NCBI GenBank assembly: GCA_963757185.1
Contig: CAVWQI010000001.1
Span: forward strand, 186,001 to 250,000
Reading direction: 5' to 3'
Origin: JAQBQB01 sp963757185
Lineage (GTDB): Bacteria; Gemmatimonadota; Gemmatimonadetes; Gemmatimonadales; Gemmatimonadaceae
DNA length: 64,000 nucleotides
The position numbers and the translations under genes are program-made. Below, piece after piece: positions 1 to 9,416 of this stretch (the first letter of the stretch is position 1; each line of letters starts with the position of its first letter). The notes below the pieces were generated by a model. The model was not told where the DNA came from. It did not search any database and saw only the letters and a list, made by a program, of their open reading frames with translations.

Positions 1-2880
1 ACCGATCGGCTTCGCGAGCTGGCGAGCGGCCGCGCCGCTCAGCCAGAGCGCGGCGAGCGCGCCGAGGGCCGTGGCAAACAGCACCAGCACGCCGAGGTCG
101 CGCCGCCGTCGCCCGAGAGGAGCGTCGGTCGCGCGCGCCGGCGCCGCGATCACCACCGGCGGCAAGGGCGCCACCGTCAACGACCGGTAGCCGAACAGCG
201 TCGGGGCGTCGCCAACCGACTCGACCTCGGTGGCGGTTTCCTCGGAGTGGACGGCGAGCGTCGATTCGATTTTCGGCGGAAGAAGCCGGCCTGTCGGGGC
301 CAGGTCGTCGTAGAGCTGGTCGCTGGTCTGCCGCAGCTCGCCGCCGCGGAACAGGAACAGCGGCGTTTCCAACCGCTCGCTCTCGTTCGCCAGATGGGCG
401 AGCGCGCCCACGCTCGGCTCGACCGACCGCAGCGTTTCGCCCACCAGCACGGCGCGCGACTGTATCGCGTCCGCTGCGAGCTGTCCGTACATCCAGATCG
501 CGAATGCAAGACCCGGAATGACGAAAAACGCAAAGAGGGCGAGCGAGAGCCGCGCGCGATAGCTGCGGCCGAGCGTACGGCGTCGCGCGCGTAGCCACCG
601 CCCCGCCCCGCCGTCGGCGATCACCGCCGCCAGCCAAAGTCCCCCGACGATCGCCAGATCGAGCAGGACGATGAGCGCCCCTCGCTCCACCAGCGCGTCG
701 AGCGGCCGGAGCTCGACGTCGACGTGGGCCGGCGTCGCTCCTTTGCCGGTCGCGACGATCCGGTCGCCGTGCAGTTGCGTTCCCTCTCGACGCCACCGCG
801 TCGGCCCGACTGTCGTGTCGCCGCGCGGCAGCAACGGAGGGCGCAGCCGCACCGAGTAGGGGGGCTCGACGTCGTGCTCCTCGACCAGGCCGAGGAGCTG
901 CGCGAACGGATTCGACTGGAAGAGACGGCTCGGCGGCGCGAGCACGACGCCGGTCGCGCCGCCTCCCGCCGAGGGCGCGCCCATCACCAACTCCACAGCC
1001 GTGTCGGTGGCCACGGGTTCGATGATCACGGTTCCCGTCCGTCGCGCCGTCGCGACGACGCGGGCGACCTCTGACGCCGGATTGGGAATGTCCGCCGTCG
1101 CGAACATCGCGACGGCTCCAGTGTCCGTCGGCCACGCCGAGAGGATAATTGGATTTCCCGCGGCGGCGATGTCCGACGTGACGTAGTTCTCGAGCAGCGA
1201 TTCGCGAGTCGGCGGCGCTTCACCGGCCAGACTCAGTCCGAAGCGCTGCAACAGCGTCGCGGCGACGGAATCGGGCTGGCCCAGGCTCGCCAGGTCGTGC
1301 TCCGCCGACTCGACTCTCCCGCGCGCCGTGCGCCCCCACACGAGCGTCGTCGCGCCGAGCGCGGCAACCGTCGACGCGCTGAGGATGACGCGGCGCGATC
1401 GTCGGCTCAACGCGAGGAGACCGATCGCGACGATCCATAGGATGGAGTACCACCAGGGCCACCGGCCCGGGGCCTCCCAGACGACGGGTGCGAGCACGGC
1501 CGCGGCGACGGCGACGATCGGCGCGAGCCAGGGCGGCGCGCCGCGCCGCGGTCCCAGAACGATGGCGCCCGCGGCGGCGCCCGAGAGCAGCACGGAGACG
1601 GCGGCGAGGAAGAGCGGCACTTCCCACACGAGCCAGAGCGACGCGTCCACGCCGCGCAGCGGTGTCTGCACGCCGCGCGAGAGATCTCGCAGTAGAAACG
1701 GACCGAGACCGGCGACGGCCAGCGTGGTGACGATGGCGGCCCAGCGCGACGTGCGGCGTCCGCCGCGACGGAAGACGGCCAGCACGCCGAGCAACACCAC
1801 CGCGCTCGTCATCGCCAGCGCGGCCGCGTTTCCGGTGAGCGGTCCGCCCCGCGCCATGAAGTACACGGCAGGATCGAAGAGGCGGCTCGAGTTCGAGTAC
1901 TGGTTCAGCGGGACCAGCCCCACGCACGCGAGCCCGACCGCGAGCGCGGCCGCCCGTCGCGGGTTCGTTTTCGTGGCGCGCCAAACGCCGATCACGAAGC
2001 ACATGAGCGCGATGACAAGCGCGATGCCGGCGCGGGCGCGGGCCGTTTCCGCGATCTCCTGCGAGACCTCCCCCTGCGTCAGCGTCATGGCAGCCACGTC
2101 GAACAGACGCAGGTGGCCCGTCGCATAACGAAGAAGGTCCGGGGGAGCGGTGTCGCTCGGCTGAATGAATTTGAACTCCTTGAGTCCAGCGCGATCGGCG
2201 ATGGGTTGCGCGAGCGTGGAAACGAATCGGTCGGCGGGCGGGGCCGCGTCGAGCAGCACCGCGACGACGGCCCGGTCGTCGCCGCGCCGCTGCGTGACCT
2301 GCAGCGCCAGATAGAACGGAGTCGCGACGATCGTCGTCCCGTCGCGGACCTGGTCGATCGGAGCGCGAAAGTCGCCGGCCCATGCAAAGGCGCTGTCGCG
2401 GCGGTAGACGACAACGCCGCCGTCGTCCAGACCACGGGCGACTGCACCCATTTCATCAAACGCACGGTCGCGTGATGAGTCGGCGGCTACCTCGAGAGCG
2501 GCACGGGCCCGTCGTGCGCCATCCCGGGTCGCGTCGTCGAGCGCGTGTTGCAGCGCCCTCAATCCGCGCGCCGACTCGTCGCGGCGCGCGCCTTCCCAAT
2601 CGTGTGTCGTGATCCAGAGCTCTCGTTGCGCGGCGATAGCGATCAGCGACACGGCAATCAGCGCCAGGAATGACGCGAGGGCCCAACGTCGAGCCGGACC
2701 GCGGACCCGAACCGCCGTCGCAACGGTCGCGGCGGTGGCGACGATCAGCGGGACCAGATACTCTACGCTTGGCGCGTGGAGCCACTGGCTCGCGGTAAGC
2801 AGCGACAGTCCGGCGGCCGTCGCCCACCACGTCCATACCGCGGGCAATCGGGCGGGGGAGGAGGCGAGGCGTTCAGCCAT
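1..2880 (-). CDS. Large multi-span membrane sensor protein, probable histidine kinase (3' part outside window)
   Basis: On the minus strand one frame stays open without a stop from the ATG at 2880 to the window edge (960 codons), so the gene continues beyond position 1. About three hydrophobic segments lie in the first 85 residues, then a soluble region of roughly 190 residues, a block of about seven hydrophobic segments (near 280-490), a second soluble region, a further pair of segments flanking another loop, and a last segment near 940. The final visible residues RQLAKPIG resemble the start of a HAMP linker. That order (sensor loops, membrane segment, HAMP) is what a large sensor kinase has before its HisKA and ATPase modules. 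The kinase call is inference: no catalytic motif is inside the window. It is divergent from the creatininase-family gene, 52 bp away. Confidence 0.7.
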   Translation of the reverse strand, partial: MAERLASSPARLPAVWTWWATAAGLSLLTASQWLHAPSVEYLVPLIVATAATVATAVRVRGPARRWALASFLALIAVSLIAIAAQRELWITTHDWEGARRDESARGLRALQHALDDATRDGARRARAALEVAADSSRDRAFDEMGAVARGLDDGGVVVYRRDSAFAWAGDFRAPIDQVRDGTTIVATPFYLALQVTQRRGDDRAVVAVLLDAAPPADRFVSTLAQPIADRAGLKEFKFIQPSDTAPPDLLRYATGHLRLFDVAAMTLTQGEVSQEIAETARARAGIALVIALMCFVIGVWRATKTNPRRAAALAVGLACVGLVPLNQYSNSSRLFDPAVYFMARGGPLTGNAAALAMTSAVVLLGVLAVFRRGGRRTSRWAAIVTTLAVAGLGPFLLRDLSRGVQTPLRGVDASLWLVWEVPLFLAAVSVLLSGAAAGAIVLGPRRGAPPWLAPIVAVAAAVLAPVVWEAPGRWPWWYSILWIVAIGLLALSRRSRRVILSASTVAALGATTLVWGRTARGRVESAEHDLASLGQPDSVAATLLQRFGLSLAGEAPPTRESLLENYVTSDIAAAGNPIILSAWPTDTGAVAMFATADIPNPASEVARVVATARRTGTVIIEPVATDTAVELVMGAPSAGGGATGVVLAPPSRLFQSNPFAQLLGLVEEHDVEPPYSVRLRPPLLPRGDTTVGPTRWRREGTQLHGDRIVATGKGATPAHVDVELRPLDALVERGALIVLLDLAIVGGLWLAAVIADGGAGRWLRARRRTLGRSYRARLSLALFAFFVIPGLAFAIWMYGQLAADAIQSRAVLVGETLRSVEPSVGALAHLANESERLETPLFLFRGGELRQTSDQLYDDLAPTGRLLPPKIESTLAVHSEETATEVESVGDAPTLFGYRSLTVAPLPPVVIAAPARATDAPLGRRRRDLGVLVLFATALGALAALWLSGAAARQLAKPIG

Positions 2881-2932
2881 CGCTGCCGTCTCGACTGACT
2901 GCCTTGACCACCGACCCGAATTTCTGGACGAA

Positions 2933-3682
2933 ATGAGTCAGTTGCCCGCCGTCGACGGCGTCAGCGCGCCGCTCCGTCTCAAGCTGATGCAGCCCGAGGA
3001 CGTCGCCGCGTGCATTCAACGCGACCCCCGGCTCATCGTCCCCGTCGGGACGTGCGAGCAGCACGGCAGGCACATGCCGCTCGGCGCCGACTCGATCATC
3101 GTCGAGCGGCTCGCCAACGACCTGTCGGTGGAATCGGGGGTCCTCGTCGCGCCGACGGTCGAGTACGGCGTGAACGTCATCACCGAGCGCGAATATGCCG
3201 GGAACGCCTCGCTCCGGAAAAAGACGCTTCACCGCGTTCTCAACGACCTCATCGACACGTGGGAATCGACCGGCATTCGTGAGTTCATTCTGCTCACGTC
3301 GCACGAGCACGACCCGCACCTCGAAGCGCTCTCGACGGTCATCACGTCGGGCGCGCGCGTGCGGGTCGTCGACGTCTTGAGCGTGGATTTCAGTGACCTG
3401 CTCGAGGGGCAAAGCGAACCGATGCACGGCGACGAAGTCGACACTTCTCTGCTGTTGTACATAGCACCAGAGCTCGTCGCCACGAACCGCGCGCAGGATT
3501 ATATGATGTCCGAGGACGAGGTGCGACGTTACAGGCGCGGTTGGCTGCGCGTCCCGCGAGCGAGTCCCGGGTCGATCGGCCGCCCGTCGCTGGCGTCGGC
3601 GGAAAAGGGCCGAGCGATCTATCAACGGATCTACACTCGGATTCGCGACCGCATTTTCGTGTCGCCGAGGGACGAGGCGTGA
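2933..3682 (+). CDS. Creatininase-family amidohydrolase
   Basis: A 249-residue protein of the creatininase/creatinine amidohydrolase fold, a metal-dependent cytoplasmic hydrolase family acting on cyclic or linear amides. The motif VPVGTCEQHGRHMPLGAD (about 36-53) carries the expected metal ligands Glu42, His44 and Asp53. A second ligand region, LLTSHEHDPH (about 120-129), replaces the usual NGHGGN, and HGDEVDTS (about 165-172) matches the substrate-side HxGExxTS motif. The ATG at 2933 is chosen because the family begins shortly before this first motif; the same frame is open further upstream but that part lies antisense to the sensor gene. The substrate cannot be told from sequence; other members act in creatinine, riboflavin, F420 and mycofactocin pathways. 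A short secreted-protein gene follows 31 bp downstream. Confidence 0.85.
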   Translation: MSQLPAVDGVSAPLRLKLMQPEDVAACIQRDPRLIVPVGTCEQHGRHMPLGADSIIVERLANDLSVESGVLVAPTVEYGVNVITEREYAGNASLRKKTLHRVLNDLIDTWESTGIREFILLTSHEHDPHLEALSTVITSGARVRVVDVLSVDFSDLLEGQSEPMHGDEVDTSLLLYIAPELVATNRAQDYMMSEDEVRRYRRGWLRVPRASPGSIGRPSLASAEKGRAIYQRIYTRIRDRIFVSPRDEA

Positions 3683-3713
3683 ACCAGACGGTCTCAACCG
3701 GGTAGGTAACCTC

Positions 3714-4430
3714 ATGACACACGTCCGTTCCATGACCGCCGCGACGTGTTTGGCCGGACTCGTGATGGTCGCGAGCGCCGGCGGTTCGCTGCGCGACGCC
3801 GAATCCGTGCAGGGCGCGATCGTCGACGAAGGCGCCTTTCGGATCTCTCGCGGCGGGGGAGCGGCGACCGAGGTGGAGAGCTTTCGGATCTCGCGCGGCG
3901 ACAACGGTCAGCTCGTCGCGACGAGCCAACTGAACGCCGGCACGCGCCGCCTCGTGACGAACCTGGTGGCCGACTCGATAGGCACCCCCATCACGTATAC
4001 GCTGACGGTCATGGACAACCACGCGAGGACGGCCGCGGTCCAGGCTGCCGCCCAGTCGGGGAGGCTGGCGACGCGGGTGACGAACCAGCGGGGCGACGAG
4101 TCCGACCGGGATTATCCAATGGGGCGGGAACGGACCGTCATTCTCGACGACGAATTGGTGCACCAGTTGTATTTTTCGGGTCTGTCCAGCCGATCGGGCG
4201 GGATTCGCGTCATCAGTCCACACGTCGCGCGGGCGGGCATGTTCGTGATTGCCGCCCATGGAATGGAACCCGTCGACGTGGGTGGGCAGTCGGTCACGGC
4301 GACGCATCTCTCGCTCGTCAACGGCGCGGACCGACGCGATTTCTGGGTCGACGGCGACGGGCGGGTGTTGCGGGCGGAAACGTCCTCGGGTCTCAAGGCC
4401 GTTCGCGACGAGTTGCCTAGAAAGCGCTGA
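3714..4430 (+). CDS. Secreted protein of unknown function
   Basis: 238 residues with an N-terminal signal peptide (hydrophobic stretch TCLAGLVMVASAGG, cleavage near residue 25). The mature part starts with two related motifs, GAFRISRGGG and ESFRISRGDN (about 40-65), followed by a predicted beta-rich region, which recalls periplasmic proteins of the DUF3108/DUF6134 kind that extract or sense hydrophobic molecules. This resemblance is weak and no catalytic motif is visible, so no function is assigned. It lies between the creatininase-family gene and the efflux operon on the same strand. A hairpin directly after its stop suggests its transcript ends before the TolC gene. Confidence 0.75.
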   Translation: MTHVRSMTAATCLAGLVMVASAGGSLRDAESVQGAIVDEGAFRISRGGGAATEVESFRISRGDNGQLVATSQLNAGTRRLVTNLVADSIGTPITYTLTVMDNHARTAAVQAAAQSGRLATRVTNQRGDESDRDYPMGRERTVILDDELVHQLYFSGLSSRSGGIRVISPHVARAGMFVIAAHGMEPVDVGGQSVTATHLSLVNGADRRDFWVDGDGRVLRAETSSGLKAVRDELPRKR

Positions 4431-4433
4431 AGA

Positions 4434-4457
4434 CGAGACGGCCTGAAACCCGTCTCG
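4434..4457 (+). terminator. Hairpin after the secreted-protein gene
   Basis: Perfect inverted repeat CGAGACGG (4434-4441) / CCGTCTCG (4450-4457) with an 8-nt loop, 3 nt after the stop of the preceding gene and about 50 nt before the TolC start. There is no T-run, so it is either a factor-dependent terminator or an mRNA-stabilising hairpin. Confidence 0.45.
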
Positions 4458-4506
4458 GCGTGTCTCCGTACTCCCCCCCAGACCCCATCCACAAGGATTG
4501 CCGAAA

Positions 4507-5976
4507 ATGCGTTCGTTGCGGTTCGTCGCGGCCCTGGCGATCTCCGCGCAGGCACTGATTGCGCAGCAGCCGGCTGGTCGTAACTCCCTATCGCTCGATG
4601 AGGCGATCAGCATCGCCCGCCTGAACAACCCGAACTTCCTGTCCACGCAGACCAACGTTCGCGTAGCGGCGTCCGGGGTTCGTCAGGCCTACTCGGCGCT
4701 CCTGCCGTCGGTCTCGTCGAGCTTCTCGACGAGCTATCAACAGGCCGGAACCCAGTTCGTTCAGGGCCTTGCCCTCGGGGCCAGCGGCGACACGTATCAG
4801 TCGTCGTACAGGCTCGGTCTGAACTACTTCATCACGGGGGCAGTTGCCTTCGCTCCACGGCAGGCGCGCGCCAACCGCGACGCCGCGGAAGCCGACGTCG
4901 TGAGTGCTTCCGAAGCCACCCGCGCGCTCGTGACCAACCAGTACATCGCGGCGCTCAAGTCGAAGGCTCAGGCGGCGCTCGCCGACTCGCTGGTCGCGAC
5001 GGCGACCGGGCAGCTCGACCTCGCCAACGCAAAGGTCAAGGTGGGTGCGGGCACGATCGTCGACATCCGCACGGCTGAAGTCGCGGTTGGCCAGGCGCAG
5101 GTGAACCAGGTGCTCGCGCACAACCAGGCGGTCATCGACAAGATCCGTCTGTTCCAGTACATGGGTGTGCCCGCCGACACCACGATCCAGCTTACGACGC
5201 AATTCGCGATCTCGCAGCCCGGCTTCACGCTGGACTCGGTCCTCAACGTGGCTCGCCACGTGAACCCGGACGTCGCCGCGGATGAGTCTCGGCGATTCGC
5301 CGCGGAGATGGGTGTGAAAACGGCGTCGATGGGCTACCTGCCGTCGCTAAGCGTCGGGACGGGCTGGGGCGGCAACTCGTCGTCGTATGCCGACGCGAAC
5401 TTCCTGGTGAGCAGTCGAAACAGCCAAATCGCCGCGAATGCGGCCTCGTGCCTCAGCTTCGACTCCCTGCGCACGCGCGTCGGCCTGGCGAACATCCCGT
5501 GCGGGCAAACCGATCCGCTTTCGGCCGACCAGATCTCGGCAATTCGCGCCGGGAACAACCAGTTCCCGTTCAAGTTCATCAGGAATCCGCTGAGCGTCGG
5601 TGCGACGCTCTCCCTCCCGATCTTCAACAACTACTCTCGCGAAGCCCAACTCGAGCAGGCCCGCGTGACGCGCGACAACGCGAACTACACGCTCAGGGCC
5701 CGCTCGCTGCAGCTCACCACCGACGTCACTAACGCGTACTTGTCGGTGATCGCAGCCGCCAAGACGGTGCAGTTGCAGGAACAGACAGCACAAAAGGCCT
5801 CCGAGGAGCTCGCGGCCGTCGAGGAGCGGTACAAAGTCGGTGCGGCGACGTTCCTCGAAGTCACGACGTCGCGCGGCTCGTATGAAACGGCGCAGATCGG
5901 CCGCGTCAACTCGATCTACGACTACCACACGGCGTTCGCCAATCTCGAAAGCGCAGTCGGGCGCCCACTCCGCTAA
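4507..5976 (+). CDS. TolC-family outer-membrane efflux protein
   Basis: 489 residues. A signal peptide (FVAALAISAQALIAQQ) is followed by two outer-membrane efflux repeats: the first starts LSLDEAISIARLNNP (about 27) and the second runs from about 245 to the C terminus, ending ANLESAVGRPLR as is usual in the family. TolC-type trimers form the outer-membrane duct of tripartite exporters. The ATG at 4507 is preferred over a TTG at 4498 because AAGGA (4493-4497) lies at good ribosome-binding distance. It is the first gene of an exporter operon; the membrane-fusion protein starts 16 bp after its stop. The substrate is unknown. Confidence 0.92.
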   Translation: MRSLRFVAALAISAQALIAQQPAGRNSLSLDEAISIARLNNPNFLSTQTNVRVAASGVRQAYSALLPSVSSSFSTSYQQAGTQFVQGLALGASGDTYQSSYRLGLNYFITGAVAFAPRQARANRDAAEADVVSASEATRALVTNQYIAALKSKAQAALADSLVATATGQLDLANAKVKVGAGTIVDIRTAEVAVGQAQVNQVLAHNQAVIDKIRLFQYMGVPADTTIQLTTQFAISQPGFTLDSVLNVARHVNPDVAADESRRFAAEMGVKTASMGYLPSLSVGTGWGGNSSSYADANFLVSSRNSQIAANAASCLSFDSLRTRVGLANIPCGQTDPLSADQISAIRAGNNQFPFKFIRNPLSVGATLSLPIFNNYSREAQLEQARVTRDNANYTLRARSLQLTTDVTNAYLSVIAAAKTVQLQEQTAQKASEELAAVEERYKVGAATFLEVTTSRGSYETAQIGRVNSIYDYHTAFANLESAVGRPLR

Positions 5977-5992
5977 AGGACTGCTGACCATC

Positions 5993-7288
5993 ATGGGTAA
6001 GAAATCGAAGATCGCGATCGGAGTCGTGCTGCTGGCCGGGCTCGTCTCCGTCTTCGCGTTCAGTGCCGCCAAACGCGGCAACAAGGCGGTCGAAGTCCGT
6101 ATCGAACCGGTGCAGAAACGCGATCTGATCGCGTCGGTCACCGCGAGCGGACAAGTGCGGCCGCAGACGAAGGTCGACGTCGCGTCCGACGTCAGCGGCA
6201 AGATCACCAAGCTTGCCGTCAAAGAAGGGCAGATGGTGAAGGCCGGCCAGCTCCTCCTGCAAATCGATCCGACGCAGGCGCAGGCCGCCGTCGAGCACGC
6301 GGAGGCGGCGCTCGCGTCGAGCCGCGCGCAGTTTGCGCAAGCCCAGTCCAGTCTCGAGCAGGCCAAGAAGAGCTACGATCGATCGGCCCAGATCAAGAAG
6401 GCAAACGCGCAGCTCATTTCCGATGAGCAGCTCGAGCAACTCAAGACCGCGGTGGACGTGGACAGCGCGCTCGCCGACGCGGCCAAACACGGCGTCGACC
6501 AGGCCATCGCGTCGGTCAACGACAGCAAGAGCTCGCTCGACAAGACGACGATCTTCGCGCCCATGGCGGGCCAGGTCACGCGGCTTGCAGTCGAGCAGGG
6601 TGAAACGGCGGTGCCGGGGACGTTCAGCAAGGACCAGGCGCTGCTGCTCACCATCAGCGACATGTCCGTGCTCGAGACGCGCGTGAAGGTCGACGAGACG
6701 GACGTCGCCCGCATCTCGGTCGGCGACTCGGCGCAGGTGCAGCTCGACGCTTTCCCCGACACGACCTTCCTCGGCCGGGTGACGCGCATCTCGAACAGCT
6801 CGGTCAAGCCGGCGAGCGGCACGACGACGACCGACCAGGCCGTCGACTACGAGGTCACGATCCAGCTTTTGAACGCCCCCAAGGACACCCGTCCCGACTT
6901 CTCGGCCACCGCCAAGGTGATCACGGACAAGAAGACGCACGTGCTGTCGGTGCCGATCATCGCCCTCACGGTGCGCGAGAACCAGACGATCCAGCAGGGA
7001 GACACGGCGGTGGGGTTGGGCAAATCCAAGCCCGCCAAAGAGGTTGGCAAGAAGGACGTGGAAGGGGTCTTCGTGGTCGGCACGGACAACAAAGTGACGT
7101 TCCGGGCCGTAAAAGTAGGTATAGCCGGCGAGAAGCACTTCGAGATCATCGACGGTGTCAAAGAGGGGGAGCGGATCGTCGCCGGTACGTACCAGGCGAT
7201 TCGCGACCTGAAGGACGGCACCCTCGTTCGAGAGACCAAGCCGGATCCCAAGAAAGCCGCCACCCCGGGGACAGGAACCAAGTCGTGA
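5993..7288 (+). CDS. HlyD/MacA-type periplasmic adaptor (membrane fusion protein)
   Basis: 431 residues. One N-terminal membrane anchor (IAIGVVLLAGLVSVFAF) is followed by a first lipoyl half-motif (VASDVSGKITKLAVKEGQ, about 61-78), a long helical hairpin rich in Ala, Gln and Glu (about 95-175), the second lipoyl half (IFAPMAGQVTRLAVEQG) and beta-barrel domains. This is the MacA-like architecture that bridges an inner-membrane ABC transporter and a TolC duct. The start at 5993 begins just before the anchor and lies 16 bp after the TolC gene. The stop overlaps the GTG of the ATPase gene (GTGA), implying translational coupling. Confidence 0.92.
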   Translation: MGKKSKIAIGVVLLAGLVSVFAFSAAKRGNKAVEVRIEPVQKRDLIASVTASGQVRPQTKVDVASDVSGKITKLAVKEGQMVKAGQLLLQIDPTQAQAAVEHAEAALASSRAQFAQAQSSLEQAKKSYDRSAQIKKANAQLISDEQLEQLKTAVDVDSALADAAKHGVDQAIASVNDSKSSLDKTTIFAPMAGQVTRLAVEQGETAVPGTFSKDQALLLTISDMSVLETRVKVDETDVARISVGDSAQVQLDAFPDTTFLGRVTRISNSSVKPASGTTTTDQAVDYEVTIQLLNAPKDTRPDFSATAKVITDKKTHVLSVPIIALTVRENQTIQQGDTAVGLGKSKPAKEVGKKDVEGVFVVGTDNKVTFRAVKVGIAGEKHFEIIDGVKEGERIVAGTYQAIRDLKDGTLVRETKPDPKKAATPGTGTKS

Positions 7289-8076
7289 ACCCAACCTTAG
7301 AAACACCGCTCGGCGAAACCGCCGAGCGGCAGGTAGTTACGGCCAAGCCGGGATCAACACCCGACTCGAAATGGATCATCGTGACGCGCGGCGTGAAGCG
7401 CGAATACGACATGGGCGGTGAAATCGTGCGCGCCTTGCGCGGCATCGATCTCGCCATCGGCCGCAACGAGTACGTCGCCATCATGGGCCCGTCGGGCTCC
7501 GGCAAGTCGACGCTCATGAACGTGCTCGGCTGCCTCGATACGCCGAACGCGGGCGAGTACTGGCTCAACGGCCAGCTCGTCTCGAAGATGAGCGACGACG
7601 CGCTGGCCCGCGTCCGCAACAAGGAGATCGGGTTCGTCTTCCAGACGTTCAACCTCCTTCCCCGCGCCACTGCCCTGCACAACGTCGAGCTGCCGCTCGT
7701 ATATGCCGGCATCGGCTCCGACGAGCGGAAACGGCGCGCCATCGAGGCGCTCACCAAGGTTCAGCTTCAGGACCGAATGGACCACCGGCCCAACGAGCTC
7801 TCCGGCGGTCAGCGGCAGCGTGTCGCCATCGCGCGGGCGCTGGTCAATAACCCGTCGATGCTCCTGGCCGACGAGCCGACCGGTAACCTCGACTCGCAGA
7901 CGTCCGAAGAGATCATGAGAGTGTTCGAGTCGCTTGCCGATGCCGGACAAACGGTCGTCATGGTGACGCACGAACCGGACATCGCCGCCCACGCCCGCCG
8001 GGTGGTCGTGCTGCGCGACGGCCTCATCTCGACCGACGAGCGCCGCGAGCAGTTCCAGGCCCGTCTGGGCACCTAG
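7285..8076 (+). CDS. ABC transporter ATPase, MacB/LolD type
   Basis: 263 residues. Walker A GPSGSGKST lies near residue 68, the signature LSGGQRQRVAIARAL near 172, followed by Walker B LLADEPTGNLDS and a switch histidine in VTHEP. This combination is typical of ATPases that drive MacB/LolCDE/FtsX-type permeases by mechanotransmission. A GTG start at 7285 gives a 4-nt overlap with the adaptor gene; an extension of about 28 residues precedes the usual start of the fold, so a later start is possible. It is the only ATPase in the operon and would have to serve four permeases. Confidence 0.92.
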   Translation: MNPTLETPLGETAERQVVTAKPGSTPDSKWIIVTRGVKREYDMGGEIVRALRGIDLAIGRNEYVAIMGPSGSGKSTLMNVLGCLDTPNAGEYWLNGQLVSKMSDDALARVRNKEIGFVFQTFNLLPRATALHNVELPLVYAGIGSDERKRRAIEALTKVQLQDRMDHRPNELSGGQRQRVAIARALVNNPSMLLADEPTGNLDSQTSEEIMRVFESLADAGQTVVMVTHEPDIAAHARRVVVLRDGLISTDERREQFQARLGT

Positions 8077-8114
8077 GAACCGTCGTAACTTCGGCTGAGG
8101 TTTCCTCGTAGGAA

Positions 8115-8156
8115 CGGGAGACGTCTGACGGGCATCCGACCCGATAGCGTCTCCCG
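8115..8156 (+). promoter_or_regulatory. Two-part hairpin between the ATPase and permease genes
   Basis: CGGGAGACG (8115-8123) pairs perfectly with CGTCTCCCG (8148-8156). Inside it CGGG (8129-8132) pairs with CCCG (8140-8143) around a 7-nt loop. It sits in the only sizeable gap (95 bp) of the exporter operon, 15 nt before the first permease start, with no T-run. It may act as an attenuator or RNA-processing site setting the ATPase-to-permease ratio. Confidence 0.45.
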
Positions 8157-8171
8157 CTCGCATTTCAGGCC

Positions 8172-9416
8172 ATGTCATTCTTCCAAGCCGTTCGACTTGC
8201 GTGGGAAACGATCCGCGTGCAGAAGCTGAAGAGCTTCTTCACGGTGATCGGCGTGACCATCGGCGTGACGTTCCTGATCGCCGTCGTCTCGATCGTCAGC
8301 GGGATGGGTCGCTACATGAAGGACGACCTGATCGGCAAGCTCATCGCCGTCAACTCGTTCAACCTTCGCCAGCGACCCGACATCCAGCTCGGTGACGTGA
8401 CCCAGGACGATCTGCGCGAGTGGCGCAAGCGTCCGCACATCATGGATTCCGACGTGCCGGCCGTTGCCGCCGCGCTCCCGCCGGATGTCCTCTGGGCCAC
8501 CGAGAGTGGCAGCAACCTGGACGTGGAATCGGCCTACGCGTCGCCGCGCAACACGCAGTGCTCGACCGTGTCCGAGCAGTGGTTCGCCATCAAGAAGATG
8601 GGCGTATCGCAGGGGCGTCCGATCGCGCCGCAGGAATACCAGATGGGAGCGCCGGTCGTGATCATCGGACAGGACGTCGCCGACCACTTCTTCCCCAACC
8701 TGAATCCGATCGGGCGCGCCCTCCGCATCCAGGGCATTCCTTACACGGTCGCCGGCGTGGCCGAGAAACAGGGGAGCGTGTTCGGCCAGTCGCTCGACAA
8801 GTTCCTGATCGCGCCGGAGCGCTCGGCGCTCAACCGCTGGGTGAATCCGCACGGCGTGATCGACCAGATGGTCATCCAGGGTCCCTCGGACGAAGGCATG
8901 CGAGAGGCCATGGAAGCGGCGCGCGCCGTGATGCGCGCGCGTCACCATCTGCACCCGTCGCAAAAGGACAACTTCGCGCTCGAAACGTCCGACTCTGCGC
9001 TCGAGTTCTGGAACAAACTGCAGAGTTATCTGATCATCGCCGGCATCGCGCTGCCCACGGTCGGGCTGGTCGTCGGCGCGATCGTGATCATGAACATCAT
9101 GCTCGTCGCCGTCGCCGAGAGGACGCGTGAGATCGGAATTCGGAAGTCGCTCGGTGCACGCCGCCGCGACATCCTGAACCAGTTCCTCGTCGAGTCGGCT
9201 ACCCTGGCGACGATCGGCGCGGCACTGGGCGTCGCGCTGGGGATCGGCTTCGCCAAGGGGCTCGCGGCGATCTCTCCGCTGCCGGCATCGGTGGAGATCT
9301 GGTCGATCTTCGTCGGCGTCGGTGTTGGAGCGGGCGTCGGGCTCATCGCGGGCGTCTATCCCGCGAGCCGCGCGGCGATGCTCGATCCGATCGCCGCCAT
9401 GCGCCAGGAGACCTGA
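8172..9416 (+). CDS. MacB/FtsX-type ABC permease, copy A1
   Basis: 414 residues. An N-terminal membrane helix (about 20-45) in the context KLKSFFTVIGVTIGVTFLIA is followed by a large periplasmic MacB_PCD domain (about 50-280) and a C-terminal FtsX domain with three helices (about 285-410) containing AERTREIGIRKSLGARRRDI, the cytoplasmic coupling region. Sequence and length closely match the permease at 10672 and differ from those at 9416 and 11910, so this is the first A-type subunit. Its TGA overlaps the ATG of the next permease. Confidence 0.92.
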   Translation: MSFFQAVRLAWETIRVQKLKSFFTVIGVTIGVTFLIAVVSIVSGMGRYMKDDLIGKLIAVNSFNLRQRPDIQLGDVTQDDLREWRKRPHIMDSDVPAVAAALPPDVLWATESGSNLDVESAYASPRNTQCSTVSEQWFAIKKMGVSQGRPIAPQEYQMGAPVVIIGQDVADHFFPNLNPIGRALRIQGIPYTVAGVAEKQGSVFGQSLDKFLIAPERSALNRWVNPHGVIDQMVIQGPSDEGMREAMEAARAVMRARHHLHPSQKDNFALETSDSALEFWNKLQSYLIIAGIALPTVGLVVGAIVIMNIMLVAVAERTREIGIRKSLGARRRDILNQFLVESATLATIGAALGVALGIGFAKGLAAISPLPASVEIWSIFVGVGVGAGVGLIAGVYPASRAAMLDPIAAMRQET

